Shown here piece after piece: positions 8,209 through 17,579 of a DNA stretch of 28,693 nucleotides. Source of the stretch: OMIW01 sp044235645. Its GTDB lineage: Bacteria; Bdellovibrionota_C; UBA2361; OMIW01. The stretch spans positions 1-28,693 of the forward strand of contig JBIIHQ010000017.1 of NCBI GenBank assembly GCA_044235645.1. Direction: 5' to 3'. Numbering within the stretch: the first letter of the stretch is position 1; each line of letters starts with the position of its first letter. Position numbers and translations under genes: made by a program. The notes under the pieces were generated by a model, which ran no database searches, was not told the DNA's origin, and saw nothing but the letters and a program-made list of their open reading frames with translations.

Positions 8209-9223
8209 GTGGTGTTGGCCCAGTGGGAGCGAGAAGCTGGTCTGCGGTGGGCATCTGACCTTTCCAACTTATGATCAGAGCGCGCAGCGAAGCCTCTATC
8301 TCCTCTGCTGTGATATTCGAGCCGACTATATCGGCCTTATAAGCTGTCTGAATCCCCGGCAATTTACTCAAGGCTCGCGCCACATCTCCAAGTCCCCCAT
8401 ACCGTGCACTCACCACTTGGAGAGCCTGTTGAAGATCCCGCAGTGTAGACGGCGAACCGAAGGAATAAATGCCCGTTGTTCCTCCTTCTTGTTCCCCCGC
8501 TTCTTTCCGTGTTCTTTCGAGACAACTCTTTGCAAAATCAATGAGAGCTTCTGCGATAAGGGCCTGAGGAGTGCTTTTCGAGGTTGAGTTCGATTGGGCG
8601 AACAAATCTCCCACTAATGGGGAGGGGGAATACGTGGTCAATGCAGGTGATGCCATAGTAACCTGCCTTGAGTTCCCTCCCGCAGTACTAACTGTCCCCC
8701 CCCCCAGCGATACCGAGGGAACTCCCGCTGCTTGAACGACAGAGGCAATACCCCCTAAACTCATCAGCCTGGAGACTTGGGACGCATTCTGAAGAACGTC
8801 GACGCTCCGTAAAAAGGCTCGTAAGTCGGTCTCATTCCTGCCACTACTGTTAAATTTATCAAGGAATCTATCGAGGGTTTCGAAGAAGAGTTTGTTACAG
8901 GAAACCCGGGAGACAAGCTCTTGCTGAAGCTCAATCGGAACCCCATCCAACTTTGCTAAAAGCGCGACTCCACCGGCCTTCAGAAATTTACCGAGAACAG
9001 CCTCGTTGTTCGGGTCCTTCTCAAGAAGGGCACTTATTACGCGCAGGGCCTGTTCTTTCTGCTCTGGGGTGAGCCGAGGATCCGCTAATTTCTGGTCGAG
9101 CGGACCTTTGAGGGAGGCGGGAAGCCCATCAGTGCTGGGTTGCGATGCAGCTACTGGGGTTAACGGACCGATTGGCGTCTGCGCAGGGGGTATTTCGCGT
9201 GCGCTTGGTTCAAGGATGCTCAC
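8108..9223 (-). CDS. Hypothetical protein, helical core with Pro-rich tail, antisense overlap with recJ
   Basis: I do not recognise this family. The 371-residue product has no signal peptide or membrane segment. After a Pro-rich N-terminus there is a largely helical region (about 40-190, with ELQQELVSRV and LRAFLRSVDVLQ), a Gly/Ser/Thr-rich linker (about 190-230), a second helical region (SPSTLRDLQQALQVVSARYG and onward), and a Pro/Gln/Ser-rich tail. I chose GTG 9223 because AGAGG lies seven bases upstream; TTG 9277 would add 18 residues. Its 3' end lies opposite the end of recJ, which encodes the Pro-rich tail on the other strand. It is last in the minus-strand glycosyltransferase group, so an envelope-related role is possible but unsupported by motif. 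Confidence 0.7.
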   Translation of the reverse strand: MSILEPSAREIPPAQTPIGPLTPVAASQPSTDGLPASLKGPLDQKLADPRLTPEQKEQALRVISALLEKDPNNEAVLGKFLKAGGVALLAKLDGVPIELQQELVSRVSCNKLFFETLDRFLDKFNSSGRNETDLRAFLRSVDVLQNASQVSRLMSLGGIASVVQAAGVPSVSLGGGTVSTAGGNSRQVTMASPALTTYSPSPLVGDLFAQSNSTSKSTPQALIAEALIDFAKSCLERTRKEAGEQEGGTTGIYSFGSPSTLRDLQQALQVVSARYGGLGDVARALSKLPGIQTAYKADIVGSNITAEEIEASLRALIISWKGQMPTADQLLAPTGPTPPTTQPPTVRPQQSGPPAGSPANSVLPGTNSHPA

Positions 9224-9355
9224 GGTAACCTCTCGAAGATTCAAACTGGCCCTTCGTCCGATCAACCCCGAACCCAAGAGATTGAATACCTAGAAGAACC
9301 CTCTTTTAGGTTATGCTTTTATCTGTCTGAAAAATATCCTCGGGGATTGAAATTT

Positions 9356-10339
9356 TTATTTTGAGGAATAATGTCTCGGGCCTCCGTGCTCCCTGAGCTC
9401 GACCCGCTTCAATCGCATGAGGATATCCTCGATCAGAGCTCTATTCGCCGCTAGGAGCTCAGCGAGAATCCCGAGAACAAACATTTGTACTGCGATGACT
9501 AGCAGCACTCCTCCAACCACCACGGACTGAACGTGCCCAGCTGCCTCTCCGGGGGTGAAGAGATAGAAGTATCCAAACCGACCGAGCAGTACGAGGCTAG
9601 GAAGAAGGAAAACAGCCATGAGCCCGAGAAAGGTTTGGAAGGGGCGATAAACAGTCACCATCCTCAGGATAGTTATCCCTGAGCGCCTGACCTTGTTGAG
9701 CAGGCTTTTGATGAGACGGGACTCGCGTGTTTTCGGATTTATGGGAATCGGCAACCACGCGACATCGAGTCCCTTCATGTGGGCTTGGATGAGAGTGTCA
9801 ACAGTGTAGGTGAAGTTTGTAAGGATATGAATTTTTAGGAGCGACTCGCGGCTGTACGCTCGGAACCCACTGACAGCGTCAGGAACGGGGGCTCCGGTGA
9901 GATACTGGATGACGCGACTGCCCAGCACCTGAAGCCTTTGCTTTATCCAGGAGAACTCCTCAACTCCCCCGGGATTTCTGTCTCCAATCACAATGTCGGC
10001 GGTGCCTTCAATGATAGGCTTTACGAGTTCAGGTATTAGTGTCGATGGATACTGGTTGTCGCCATCGGTATTGACGAGGATGTCCGCCCCTGCTTTTAGA
10101 GCGTTGTCGACACCGAGCCGAAATGCTCGTCCCAGCCATCGACGATTAGTACAACCTGCACTAACGACATGGTGTACTCCGAGTTCACGGGCCACCTCAA
10201 CGGTTCGATCGGTTGACCCGTCGTCGATGATCTGAAACTCAATTGATGTTATCCCCGGAATGGACAGGGGCATTTCCCGAAATACGGCGGGGAGAGTTTG
10301 TTCTTCGTTGAAGCAAGGTATCTGAATAATAAGCTTCAT
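9356..10339 (-). CDS. Family 2 glycosyltransferase, polyprenol-phosphate type, with C-terminal membrane segments
   Basis: This GT-A enzyme probably transfers a sugar from a nucleotide donor to a lipid carrier such as undecaprenyl phosphate at the inner face of the cytoplasmic membrane. The 327-residue product opens KLIIQIPCFNEEQTLP, has DDGSTDRT at 39-46 and the metal-binding DGD within NTDGDNQY near 90-97, and later SGFRAYSRESL. Two hydrophobic segments near the C-terminus (about 240-265 and 275-300) would anchor it. The ATG overlaps the preceding stop by four bases (ATGA), so it is translationally coupled to the GT-B gene; AGGGAC lies upstream. A lipid-linked sugar made here could serve as donor for the membrane GT-C protein two genes upstream. 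Substrate is not predictable. Confidence 0.88.
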   Translation of the reverse strand: MKLIIQIPCFNEEQTLPAVFREMPLSIPGITSIEFQIIDDGSTDRTVEVARELGVHHVVSAGCTNRRWLGRAFRLGVDNALKAGADILVNTDGDNQYPSTLIPELVKPIIEGTADIVIGDRNPGGVEEFSWIKQRLQVLGSRVIQYLTGAPVPDAVSGFRAYSRESLLKIHILTNFTYTVDTLIQAHMKGLDVAWLPIPINPKTRESRLIKSLLNKVRRSGITILRMVTVYRPFQTFLGLMAVFLLPSLVLLGRFGYFYLFTPGEAAGHVQSVVVGGVLLVIAVQMFVLGILAELLAANRALIEDILMRLKRVELREHGGPRHYSSK

Positions 10340-11622
10340 TGACCGTCCCTTTGTGAGATTTGCTCGGTCTTCACGGCGAGGGCTGAGCGGACTGTTGTGG
10401 ATGGCACTACGTCGCCTGACAAATTGCCGAGCAGATTTTCGATGAGATCGTGAAAGAGGGACCTCGTAGAGCCGAGAGAAAATGACTGAACAGCCTTCCT
10501 GTGAAGTGAGTAAGCCCAATCATCTCGCGATGCGTTGTTGACCCATGCTTGAAGAGCGGTCTCGAGCTCGCCAGCACTATCGCAAATAAATCCCAGATTA
10601 TGCTCGCGAACAATCTTCGCCATTAAACCGATACTATTGCAAAGTGCAGGTATGCCGCACGCCGCGAATTCGAAAAGTGCCACTGGAATCGATTCGTCAA
10701 CGCCCGAGGCACGGAAGATAAAACCGAGATCCATAGAGGAGAGAAGGGCAGGTAGTTCCTCGTGAGGAATGGTTCCATGGTAGACAAATGGTACCTTCGC
10801 GCTCGTAAACTTTTCTACTACCTGAGCGCGATTTCGTCCTTCGCCGATGAGATGTATGATGAAGGGGACCCGCGAAGACCGGCTCAATGCAGTGATAATA
10901 TCAAACCTATCCTTCTCGGCAAAATTTCCGATGTATACGAGACGGATCGGATTTTTAGCACGAGACTCCTGCTCTCCAGCAGACTCGAGATTGTCAGTAC
11001 CAGATTTTTCGATAGGGAAAAATTTCTCCGTATCAACACCATTGGGCAGAAGGTGAATGGAGTGGTGAGAGAGGGAGCTCCCAATCCCCTGATTGGCGAC
11101 GGTGACGACAGAGGCCGCCCGCAGTGCTCGCTGCTGAATACCTGTCACTAACCACTTAATCAGTCTGCCGATCGGTGAAGCAATCCATCGAGGAAGAAAG
11201 TGCCCGAGATATGCCCCATAGTCTAAAAATGAGAGAGAGTCCCTGACATCAATAACAAGTCGAGAACACAACCTCGCTAGCAGGGGGGCAAAAAGTAGCA
11301 TTTCGTATTTGGGTACTGAGAGCACGATGATCTTGGGGCGAAGAAATGTCGCGGCTCTAAGAGCGCGAACTCCCAATCTGAGAAGAAAAATCGCAAAAGC
11401 GATGGGGTGTCGCTCCGAGGGGCGTGGGATAGTGATATACCCGGGCGGAGATGCGCTATGAGCACCTCTACCGGTATTCCCGTTTGGACCGTCGACTGAA
11501 GAGGTTCCCCCGATTGCTACCGCCCTCCCTGGTGATAATGCCGCATAGAGATTTTCGATACGAACCGACGGGGCGTTTTTAATAGGGTACAATTCATCGA
11601 GTATGAAGAGGACGTCGGTCAT
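10336..11622 (-). CDS. GT-B glycosyltransferase (family 4-like)
   Basis: This is probably a retaining GT-B glycosyltransferase acting in surface polysaccharide or glycolipid assembly. In the 428-residue product, the N-terminal domain starts MTDVLFILDELYPIKNAPS and includes a hydrophobic patch where it may touch the membrane. The C-terminal donor-binding domain has LVYIGNFAEKDRFD, HLIGEGRNR, and an E-x7-E element in ESIPVALFEFAACGIP, as expected for family 4. No convincing ribosome binding site precedes the ATG; instead a strong GAGGAGG lies about 95 bases upstream, in front of a small TTG ORF overlapping this start. It is coupled to the GT-A gene downstream by a 4-base overlap. Confidence 0.85.
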   Translation of the reverse strand: MTDVLFILDELYPIKNAPSVRIENLYAALSPGRAVAIGGTSSVDGPNGNTGRGAHSASPPGYITIPRPSERHPIAFAIFLLRLGVRALRAATFLRPKIIVLSVPKYEMLLFAPLLARLCSRLVIDVRDSLSFLDYGAYLGHFLPRWIASPIGRLIKWLVTGIQQRALRAASVVTVANQGIGSSLSHHSIHLLPNGVDTEKFFPIEKSGTDNLESAGEQESRAKNPIRLVYIGNFAEKDRFDIITALSRSSRVPFIIHLIGEGRNRAQVVEKFTSAKVPFVYHGTIPHEELPALLSSMDLGFIFRASGVDESIPVALFEFAACGIPALCNSIGLMAKIVREHNLGFICDSAGELETALQAWVNNASRDDWAYSLHRKAVQSFSLGSTRSLFHDLIENLLGNLSGDVVPSTTVRSALAVKTEQISQRDGQ

Positions 11623-11716
11623 CGTTAGAGAGGAACAAGGAAAAATTATCTCTTATCGCGATCCATCGATCTAATAGCTGAAGAGCGGAACGTAGATCAG
11701 CTGGGACCTCGCCCAA
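11594..11716 (-). CDS. Possible 40-residue ORF with strong ribosome binding site, overlapping the GT-B start
   Basis: GAGAGGAGG lies just upstream of a TTG at 11716, starting a 40-residue frame that runs into the first 29 bases of the GT-B gene in another frame. The peptide opens GEVPADLRSALQLLDRWIAI, which could form an amphipathic helix. It starts 24 bases after the stop of the membrane GT-C-like gene. It could be a coupling leader for the GT-B gene, which lacks its own clear ribosome binding site, or a genuine small protein. An ATG in the same place (ATGAGAGG) opens only 19 codons in another frame. Conservation is unknown. Confidence 0.3.
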   Translation of the reverse strand: MGEVPADLRSALQLLDRWIAIRDNFSLFLSNDDRRPLHTR

Positions 11717-11739
11717 AATCCTCCTCTCATCGAATGGTA

Positions 11740-13980
11740 TCACAATCCTTGACATGCCTTCGGAAGAGGGTCTGGATCTTCCGATCGTGGCTTATCCCCA
11801 GAGTGATACCGAAAAACTCGGAGTGGATAGGCTCTCTCCGAATAACGAAAAGGAAGGACGTAAGAGCCCTTCTCGCCCCCAAACTTGCGCATTCTGGCGA
11901 TGAATCTCCCAATTTTAGTGAACCAAGGCGACGAAGCCCAGGAGTTTTGAGAGCTTATCAGCAGAACAGCGTACCCCTTGTTCGCAAAGAAATCAAAGAG
12001 AGATTTCAGCTGAGCATCGTCGGGGAAATCCTCCCGTCTAAAGGCGAACGTATCTTTCTTGTAGGTTAACCTTAGGGGAAGAACGACGGGCGACTCCGGA
12101 AAGAAGTATTTGTCTATCATAATAATAGTCGGCTTTCGGGAGAGTTCATCGATACATTCAAGGGCATGGGAAAAAAGCAGTCCCTCAGTTCTCTGTAATC
12201 TTCCCCAAACTGGTTTCACCAGAAATGAGGCGCTGAGCGCTAGGTAGAAAAACCAGCAGGCAACCTCCGCTTTCGGTCTATCTCGAAATAGGGTAAAGCG
12301 CCGTATCAGGTGGAAAACAAAGCAGCAGCTGAGCACAATCATTAAAGGGAGAAGCTCGCTCACTTGATAGCGAGCATAAAAATAGAGGTACGGGACGGTG
12401 AGTTGTTTTAGGGTCAGCGCAAGCATAAATCCAAGGGCCGTCACACTGACCGGGATCCATTTTAGGGTTGTCAGCGCGCCCCGAAATGATTGAGAGATGC
12501 CACAAAGACCGGCACAGAAAACGGGTGGAGAGAGAAGAAGGCAAAGAACGACAATGCTGAGGTACGGAACGGATTCCCAGCCATGACCTGCCATATGCCA
12601 CCGACGGTCAAACCATCGATGCCCTTGGAATGTGTCGGTAAAGCCGAGACTGTACCCCCGCCAGATTATGAGAGTCAACGCGAGGAGGACGATCACGTTT
12701 CCCAGAGATGATCGATATCGGCGAAGGCTTCGGAAGAGAGGACGCCATCGAGAAATTTTTAAATAGAGGGCTGCCCAGCAAAGGATTGAACCAACAAGAA
12801 GAGGAGTGACCAGGTGAAGGTATTGGGGGTCTATTTTGAGTTTTCCCCGATAAATATCGCGAGCATACGGGAAGCAGAATGAGAGGCCCCATATAAAACT
12901 GAGAAGATAGAGTCCTCCAAGGGAAAGCCCAAAAAAAAGCATCTGGCGGCGAATTCGACCAGATTTTGTCGCTATGGACACGCAAGTGATGGAAATCAAA
13001 ATAAGGGGAAATGTGAGAAATCCCGTGATTCTTGAGAGGAACAGGGCACCGAAGCATAAGGCCGAAGCTACCAGATAATGCCCACCGAATGGCCGACCCT
13101 CACGGCTTACTGATATGACCAACAGGCACAGCCCCGTGATAAAGAAATAAGAGGCTGTTGCCTCTGAAAAAGGTGAGGTACCAACTGCAGCGTGTGGAGG
13201 ACTTATGGCTAGAAGTGCGCTCGCGACGATCGCGGAGTTAAGAGAGCTGGTTAAGCGAAAAGTGAGCAGCCCCACCGCAGCTATGGATAGCAAACTAAAG
13301 GGGAGAAGAATCCACGTGCTCGCCAATCTTCCGAAAAAGAGTGAGCCAAGGGCAAGCCACGTTTGGGTTGCGGGGTAGAACTGCGTAACGTGCTCACCTT
13401 TTTCAATATCGAGGAGATAAAGACCCGCGACCAGATTGCCCGACCAGGACCCATCCGGTCGAGGATCGGCGTGAAGGTAGGAGTTTTCGAGATAATAACG
13501 AAATAAAGTTGGGTCATCTCGGACCAGCGATAGAGTCGTATCCGTGTAAATATGAGAGCCATGCTCGGCTATGAGATTGCCAGTGTTGAAATAGACGCCG
13601 GGATCCTGACCACCAAAAAGATAGGATGAGGGTTTCAGCCTCAAGGTTATCGCTAATCCGCAGATGGCGATGATTGATAGTGTCGTGGTGGCTGATATTC
13701 GGGGAAAATCCCCCCTTTTTTTGGGTAATACACCAATAACTGACCGTCGTATGAACGCTGTCATCAGGGCTAATACGCTGCAGCCCAAAAAAATCGTATC
13801 CGTCCGCCAGATACGACATGATATCAGCCCAACCATGAGAAATGTAAGGAGAGAAATGGTCATGGCCGCCCCCCAAATCAGCCGCTCGAAAAGTAGGTAT
13901 GAAGGAGCGAAACCTTTACGAGAGAAAAGAAGAAAGGTGGTAATAAGGGGTAGGATGATCAGCCAAGGAGGTATGGGCAT
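11740..13980 (-). CDS. Multi-pass membrane protein, GT-C-type glycosyltransferase-like (PMT/ArnT-like)
   Basis: The 746-residue product has roughly a dozen hydrophobic segments over residues 1-590, then a soluble C-terminal part of about 150 residues. After the first segments a loop reads GGQDPGVYF (123-131), followed by GNLIAEHGSHIYTDT. An acidic residue in the first large external loop, followed by a membrane-associated helix and alternating segments, is the arrangement of GT-C enzymes that use lipid-linked sugars. A later SRITGFLTFPL segment and Pro-rich loop also fit. Specificity is unknown. The ATG at 13980 has no strong ribosome binding site. The neighbouring GT-A and GT-B genes suggest a shared glycan or glycolipid pathway. 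An O-antigen-ligase or polymerase-like role is an alternative. Confidence 0.65.
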   Translation of the reverse strand: MPIPPWLIILPLITTFLLFSRKGFAPSYLLFERLIWGAAMTISLLTFLMVGLISCRIWRTDTIFLGCSVLALMTAFIRRSVIGVLPKKRGDFPRISATTTLSIIAICGLAITLRLKPSSYLFGGQDPGVYFNTGNLIAEHGSHIYTDTTLSLVRDDPTLFRYYLENSYLHADPRPDGSWSGNLVAGLYLLDIEKGEHVTQFYPATQTWLALGSLFFGRLASTWILLPFSLLSIAAVGLLTFRLTSSLNSAIVASALLAISPPHAAVGTSPFSEATASYFFITGLCLLVISVSREGRPFGGHYLVASALCFGALFLSRITGFLTFPLILISITCVSIATKSGRIRRQMLFFGLSLGGLYLLSFIWGLSFCFPYARDIYRGKLKIDPQYLHLVTPLLVGSILCWAALYLKISRWRPLFRSLRRYRSSLGNVIVLLALTLIIWRGYSLGFTDTFQGHRWFDRRWHMAGHGWESVPYLSIVVLCLLLSPPVFCAGLCGISQSFRGALTTLKWIPVSVTALGFMLALTLKQLTVPYLYFYARYQVSELLPLMIVLSCCFVFHLIRRFTLFRDRPKAEVACWFFYLALSASFLVKPVWGRLQRTEGLLFSHALECIDELSRKPTIIMIDKYFFPESPVVLPLRLTYKKDTFAFRREDFPDDAQLKSLFDFFANKGYAVLLISSQNSWASSPWFTKIGRFIARMRKFGGEKGSYVLPFRYSERAYPLRVFRYHSGDKPRSEDPDPLPKACQGL

Positions 13981-14067
13981 GCCGAAAACACCGAATGATC
14001 GATTGAGTTAAAAAGAAAAGGAGGACCGGGAAACTTTTGCGATCAGCTTTGAGGACGCAGAATCCTA

Positions 14068-14094
14068 TCATATGCATCCCTTTTGACCATATGA
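14068..14094. promoter_or_regulatory. Inverted repeat in divergent intergenic region, candidate operator
   Basis: TCATATG at 14068-14074 is mirrored by CATATGA at 14088-14094, with 13 bases between; the half-site centres are about 20 bp apart, two helical turns. It lies between the divergent GT-C-like and Yellow-family genes, so a dimeric regulator could control either. The same region also has AAAGGAGGA and TCCTCCTTT as a second, wider inverted pair. No promoter could be firmly assigned. Confidence 0.3.
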
Positions 14095-14255
14095 CGTTTC
14101 CTCCTTTCCCGTTCTCAAAAGGTGAAGACTTGTCATAAAAGGCTGAGTTTAATGGGATCTGTGAATCAGTGGATGAGTGGTATAGACTCTCTTTGTTGCC
14201 GATATTTTGATCGAACAATCCTCATCTCTTGATTCCATCCGCTCAAGGATTATCC

Positions 14256-15596
14256 ATGGCCTCTTGTCTGAATTATCTGGATCCCACGAGAACTTGGTTC
14301 GGTTCTTTAGTTTGGTTGACGGTTTTGGTTGCGCAGGTGGATTGCCAGTGTAGTTGGGCAAAGCCCAAGGTCAATGGGACCCAAGTAGGCACGGTAAAGC
14401 AACTAGAAGAAAAAAATATTCTTACTCTTGATCGACTAACTCCCTCAGAGGAGTACCGCTTTCCCACCCAACGTCCCCTTCCGAACACCCCTTGTGATGT
14501 GGTTGCCTCTCTCGAGGTTCGACCGTTTGGGATTGCAATGAGTAAGGATGAGAGGCTGTTTGTGAGTCTTGCCAGTCATCTCAGAGATCGTATTGAGGAG
14601 TCTGGGGTGCGAGAAATCCTCCCGGATGGAAGTTTCCGCCCGTTTCCCTCTCGCTGGGCAAGTGATGCGCATCTTCCCGCAGAAAAGCTCGCCAAAGTAC
14701 TCTCTCTTGCGATCGATAATCGAGGGGTTCTCTGGATACTTGACTCAGGACATCTTCCTGATATCCAACCGAAATTAGTGGGCTGGGATCTTCAACACGA
14801 TGCCCCCCATCGGATCCTCTACCTTCCTGCGCCTATTACAAAACCGAACTCCCTTCTTGTTAGCGTCGTTATTGATGAAAAGCGTGATTTCGCTTTCATT
14901 GCCGACCAGGGGCGGAATGATTTTATCGGTAAGGCGGAAGCCGCCATCATCTCGGTAGATATTAAAACGGGTGAGTCTTGGCGAGCCTTTGAGGATCATT
15001 ACTCACTTAATGCGGACGGTGGTGATTTTGTGGTTAGGGGCGAACCGCTTCTTGCCCCAGATGCCAAAGGTTCGATTGTTCGACCGAGCTTGGGGGTTGC
15101 CGGTCTTGTGGCCGATTCGGAGGGCACCAATCTCCTTTTCGGCGCGGCGAATGGTCGCTCGGTATTCCAGGTGCCGCTTGACGCTCTTCGTGATCGCGAA
15201 CTTTCTTCTGCGCAGATAGGTGAGCGGGTGACGCGCAAAGGGGATAAGCCACCATCTCAGGGCTTGCTCGCTTTGGGCCCTGACTATGTCCTCGTGTCTG
15301 ACGTAAACAATAACGGATTAGGGGCTGTAGATAAAGCCGGCGGTTATCATCCCCTGACAAAAGGAGAGGGTTTTTCATGGCCAACCTCTTTTGCTTGGGG
15401 GCAGAAGGGAGAGGTTTATCTCTCCAACTCGCAGCTTCATCGAGCAGCTCTTTTTCATCGTGGAGAGGATCTATCGCAGCGACCGTTTACGATAGCCCGC
15501 TGCTACCCCCGGGTTGTTTCAGCGGCGGGTAATGGGAAAAAAAAGAGGGTAGCCACCACTCCAGGAGCGAGTCAAAGAGTTCGGCAGGCACGATAA
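14256..15596 (+). CDS. Secreted Yellow / major royal jelly protein family beta-propeller
   Basis: The 446-residue product has a hydrophobic signal-like segment at about 14-29 after a short charged N-terminus, so it is probably exported. The body matches the MRJP/Yellow family pattern: RPFGIAMSKDERLFVSLA, then LAIDNRGVLWILDSG, KLVGWDLQHD, VIDEKRDFAFIADQG, ISVDIKTGESWR and SLGVAGLVADSEGTNLLFGA. This fold is a beta-propeller. The family is best known from insects, where members bind small ligands, but bacterial members exist with unknown roles. I chose ATG 14256 because AAGGA lies seven bases upstream; a TTG at 14229 would add nine residues. The C-terminus is Lys/Arg-rich (GKKKRVATTPGASQRVRQAR). 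It stands alone, divergent from the glycan genes. Confidence 0.82.
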   Translation: MASCLNYLDPTRTWFGSLVWLTVLVAQVDCQCSWAKPKVNGTQVGTVKQLEEKNILTLDRLTPSEEYRFPTQRPLPNTPCDVVASLEVRPFGIAMSKDERLFVSLASHLRDRIEESGVREILPDGSFRPFPSRWASDAHLPAEKLAKVLSLAIDNRGVLWILDSGHLPDIQPKLVGWDLQHDAPHRILYLPAPITKPNSLLVSVVIDEKRDFAFIADQGRNDFIGKAEAAIISVDIKTGESWRAFEDHYSLNADGGDFVVRGEPLLAPDAKGSIVRPSLGVAGLVADSEGTNLLFGAANGRSVFQVPLDALRDRELSSAQIGERVTRKGDKPPSQGLLALGPDYVLVSDVNNNGLGAVDKAGGYHPLTKGEGFSWPTSFAWGQKGEVYLSNSQLHRAALFHRGEDLSQRPFTIARCYPRVVSAAGNGKKKRVATTPGASQRVRQAR

Positions 15597-15668
15597 ATAC
15601 GAGCTTTCGCCTAATTCCGTCATTCCCCTGGCTGCCCCAGAAGCAAAAAAGGAAAAGCAGTGGCCTCG

Positions 15669-17342
15669 TTAATGATGTATCGGCTTATATCGCATACGAT
15701 GAGGTTGCGTTGCCTCTGCTCCAAGGCGGCGCTTTTTGTCCTCCTCATAATCCTGGAAGTTCCCCTCAATCATTACCACAGAGCTGTTGCCCTCAAACGC
15801 CATGATATGGGTACAGATTCTATCTAGGAACCATCTATCGTGACTAATAACAAGGACACAACCCGCGAATGAAAGAATGGCATCCTCGAGCGCACGCAGG
15901 GTATTTACATCAAGATCGTTCGTAGGTTCGTCGAGGAGCAGAACATTTCCACCATTTTTGAGGAGTTTTGCGAGGTGCACCCTATTTCGCTCTCCACCGG
16001 ATAGAACACCTACTTTTTTCTGTTGGTCCGAGCCTGTGAAGTTGAATCGGGCGCAGTAGGCGCGGGCATTCACATCCTTGGAACCTAGCTTGACCGTTTC
16101 ATTGGGACCATCAGCAATCTCTTCCCACACCATTCGATTAGGATTAAGGGTATCTCGGGATTGATCAACATAGGCCAGTGATACCGAATCTCCTACCGCA
16201 AACGAGCCGGCATCGGGGGAGTCCTGTCCCGTTATCAAACGAAAAAGGGTAGTCTTCCCTGCTCCGTTTCCTCCGATAATTCCCACGACTGCCCCGGGAG
16301 GGATGGTGAAGGAGAGGTTCTCGAAGAGAAGTTTATCGCCGAATGCCTTCGATATTGAAGTCGCCTCAATAACTTTGCCTCCCAGTCGTGGTCCAGGAGG
16401 GATGTAGAGCTCCATTTCCTCAACTCTTTCAGGCGTATCCTCCGATAAGAGTGCCTCATAGTTCGCTATACGTGCCTTGCTCTTCGCATGACGAGCCTTT
16501 GGGCTCATGCGAATCCACTCGAGCTCTCGAGCCAGCGTTCGCTGTCGCTTTGTCTCCTGCTTCTCTTCGAGAGCAAGCCTTTTTTCTTTTTGTTCCAACC
16601 AAGAGGAGTAGTTGCCCTTCCAGGGGATGCCATGTCCTCGGTCGAGCTCAAGGATCCACTGAGCTGAGTTGTCCAGGAAGTATCTGTCGTGCGTAACCGC
16701 AATAACAGTTCCTTCATAATCGTTGAGAAATCGCTCAAGCCACCAGACAGATTCCGCATCGAGGTGGTTGGTCGGTTCATCTAGCAGGAGAATATCGGGT
16801 CGTTGTAAGAGCAGCCGGCAGATGGCTACCCGTCGCCGCTCACCACCGCTGAGAAACTGTACACGTTGATCGGAGGGGGGAAGGCGAAGAGCCTCCATTG
16901 CGACATCAAGGGTGCGTTCGAGCTCCCAACCGTTCTGAGCCTCGAATGCCTCGAGAACTGAGGACTGCTCCGCGATCAGCGCATCCATATCAGCTTCGGG
17001 ATCCGAGAATGCTTCGTTTATTTCGTCGAGCCTCTTTTTGAGTGCCATCAGAGGAGCTACACCCTCCTCGACAACTTCTCGGACCGTTTTTGTATCATCG
17101 AGGTAAGGCTCCTGAGGGAGATACCCGATTGAGAGCCCTTCCGTTCTCTGGACATCCCCCACAAAATCTTTCTCTTCTCCCGCGATGATCTTTAGAAGAG
17201 TTGATTTCCCCGAGCCATTCAGGCCGAGGACGCCAATCTTTGCACCATAAAAAAAAGAAAGACTGATATCCCGAAGGACCTGTTTTCCTCCGGGATAGGT
17301 CTTGCCTACACGTTGCATGCTAAAAGCGAATTCCGGTGCCAT
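15669..17342 (-). CDS. ettA: ABC-F translation factor EttA
   Basis: EttA is a soluble ABC-F ATPase that binds the ribosomal E site and gates early elongation according to energy state. The 557-residue length is typical of the family (about 555). It has two ABC domains: the first with Walker A GLNGSGKST at 40-48, signature LSGGERRRVAICRLL and Walker B LLLDEPTNHLD; the second with GGNGAGKTT, LSGGERNRVHLAKLL and LLLDEPTNDLD. Between them lies the linker rich in Lys/Arg (ALEEKQETKRQRTLARELEW, then MSPKARHAKSKARI) that contacts tRNA. No membrane segment is present. It converges with the Yellow-family gene; the 72 bp between them hold no clear terminator. Confidence 0.96.
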   Translation of the reverse strand: MAPEFAFSMQRVGKTYPGGKQVLRDISLSFFYGAKIGVLGLNGSGKSTLLKIIAGEEKDFVGDVQRTEGLSIGYLPQEPYLDDTKTVREVVEEGVAPLMALKKRLDEINEAFSDPEADMDALIAEQSSVLEAFEAQNGWELERTLDVAMEALRLPPSDQRVQFLSGGERRRVAICRLLLQRPDILLLDEPTNHLDAESVWWLERFLNDYEGTVIAVTHDRYFLDNSAQWILELDRGHGIPWKGNYSSWLEQKEKRLALEEKQETKRQRTLARELEWIRMSPKARHAKSKARIANYEALLSEDTPERVEEMELYIPPGPRLGGKVIEATSISKAFGDKLLFENLSFTIPPGAVVGIIGGNGAGKTTLFRLITGQDSPDAGSFAVGDSVSLAYVDQSRDTLNPNRMVWEEIADGPNETVKLGSKDVNARAYCARFNFTGSDQQKKVGVLSGGERNRVHLAKLLKNGGNVLLLDEPTNDLDVNTLRALEDAILSFAGCVLVISHDRWFLDRICTHIMAFEGNSSVVMIEGNFQDYEEDKKRRLGAEATQPHRMRYKPIHH

Positions 17343-17579
17343 GTTTTTCCAGATTGCAAGAATTAAGCGAGCTAATCAATCGAGAGCCGAATTTGGAGAA
17401 GCAGTATCCAAAGGGGGTTGTGAATGTCAAGATATGCTCAAGGCGAACCTAGGCCAAAGTGATTGGGGAGTGCAAAAGGCTGAGGTGAGACTGGGAACAC
17501 AAATGCCGAAGCTCGAGTTCAGGCCTATCCGAAGGGAACCACCCCTCAGTCCCTAAAGCTGGTACCAAACGAAAGGCGC

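Noticed and set aside
17302..17556. Plus-strand open frame of 84 residues upstream of ettA
   Set aside because: It overlaps the ettA start on the other strand, lacks a ribosome binding site and has no recognisable features.
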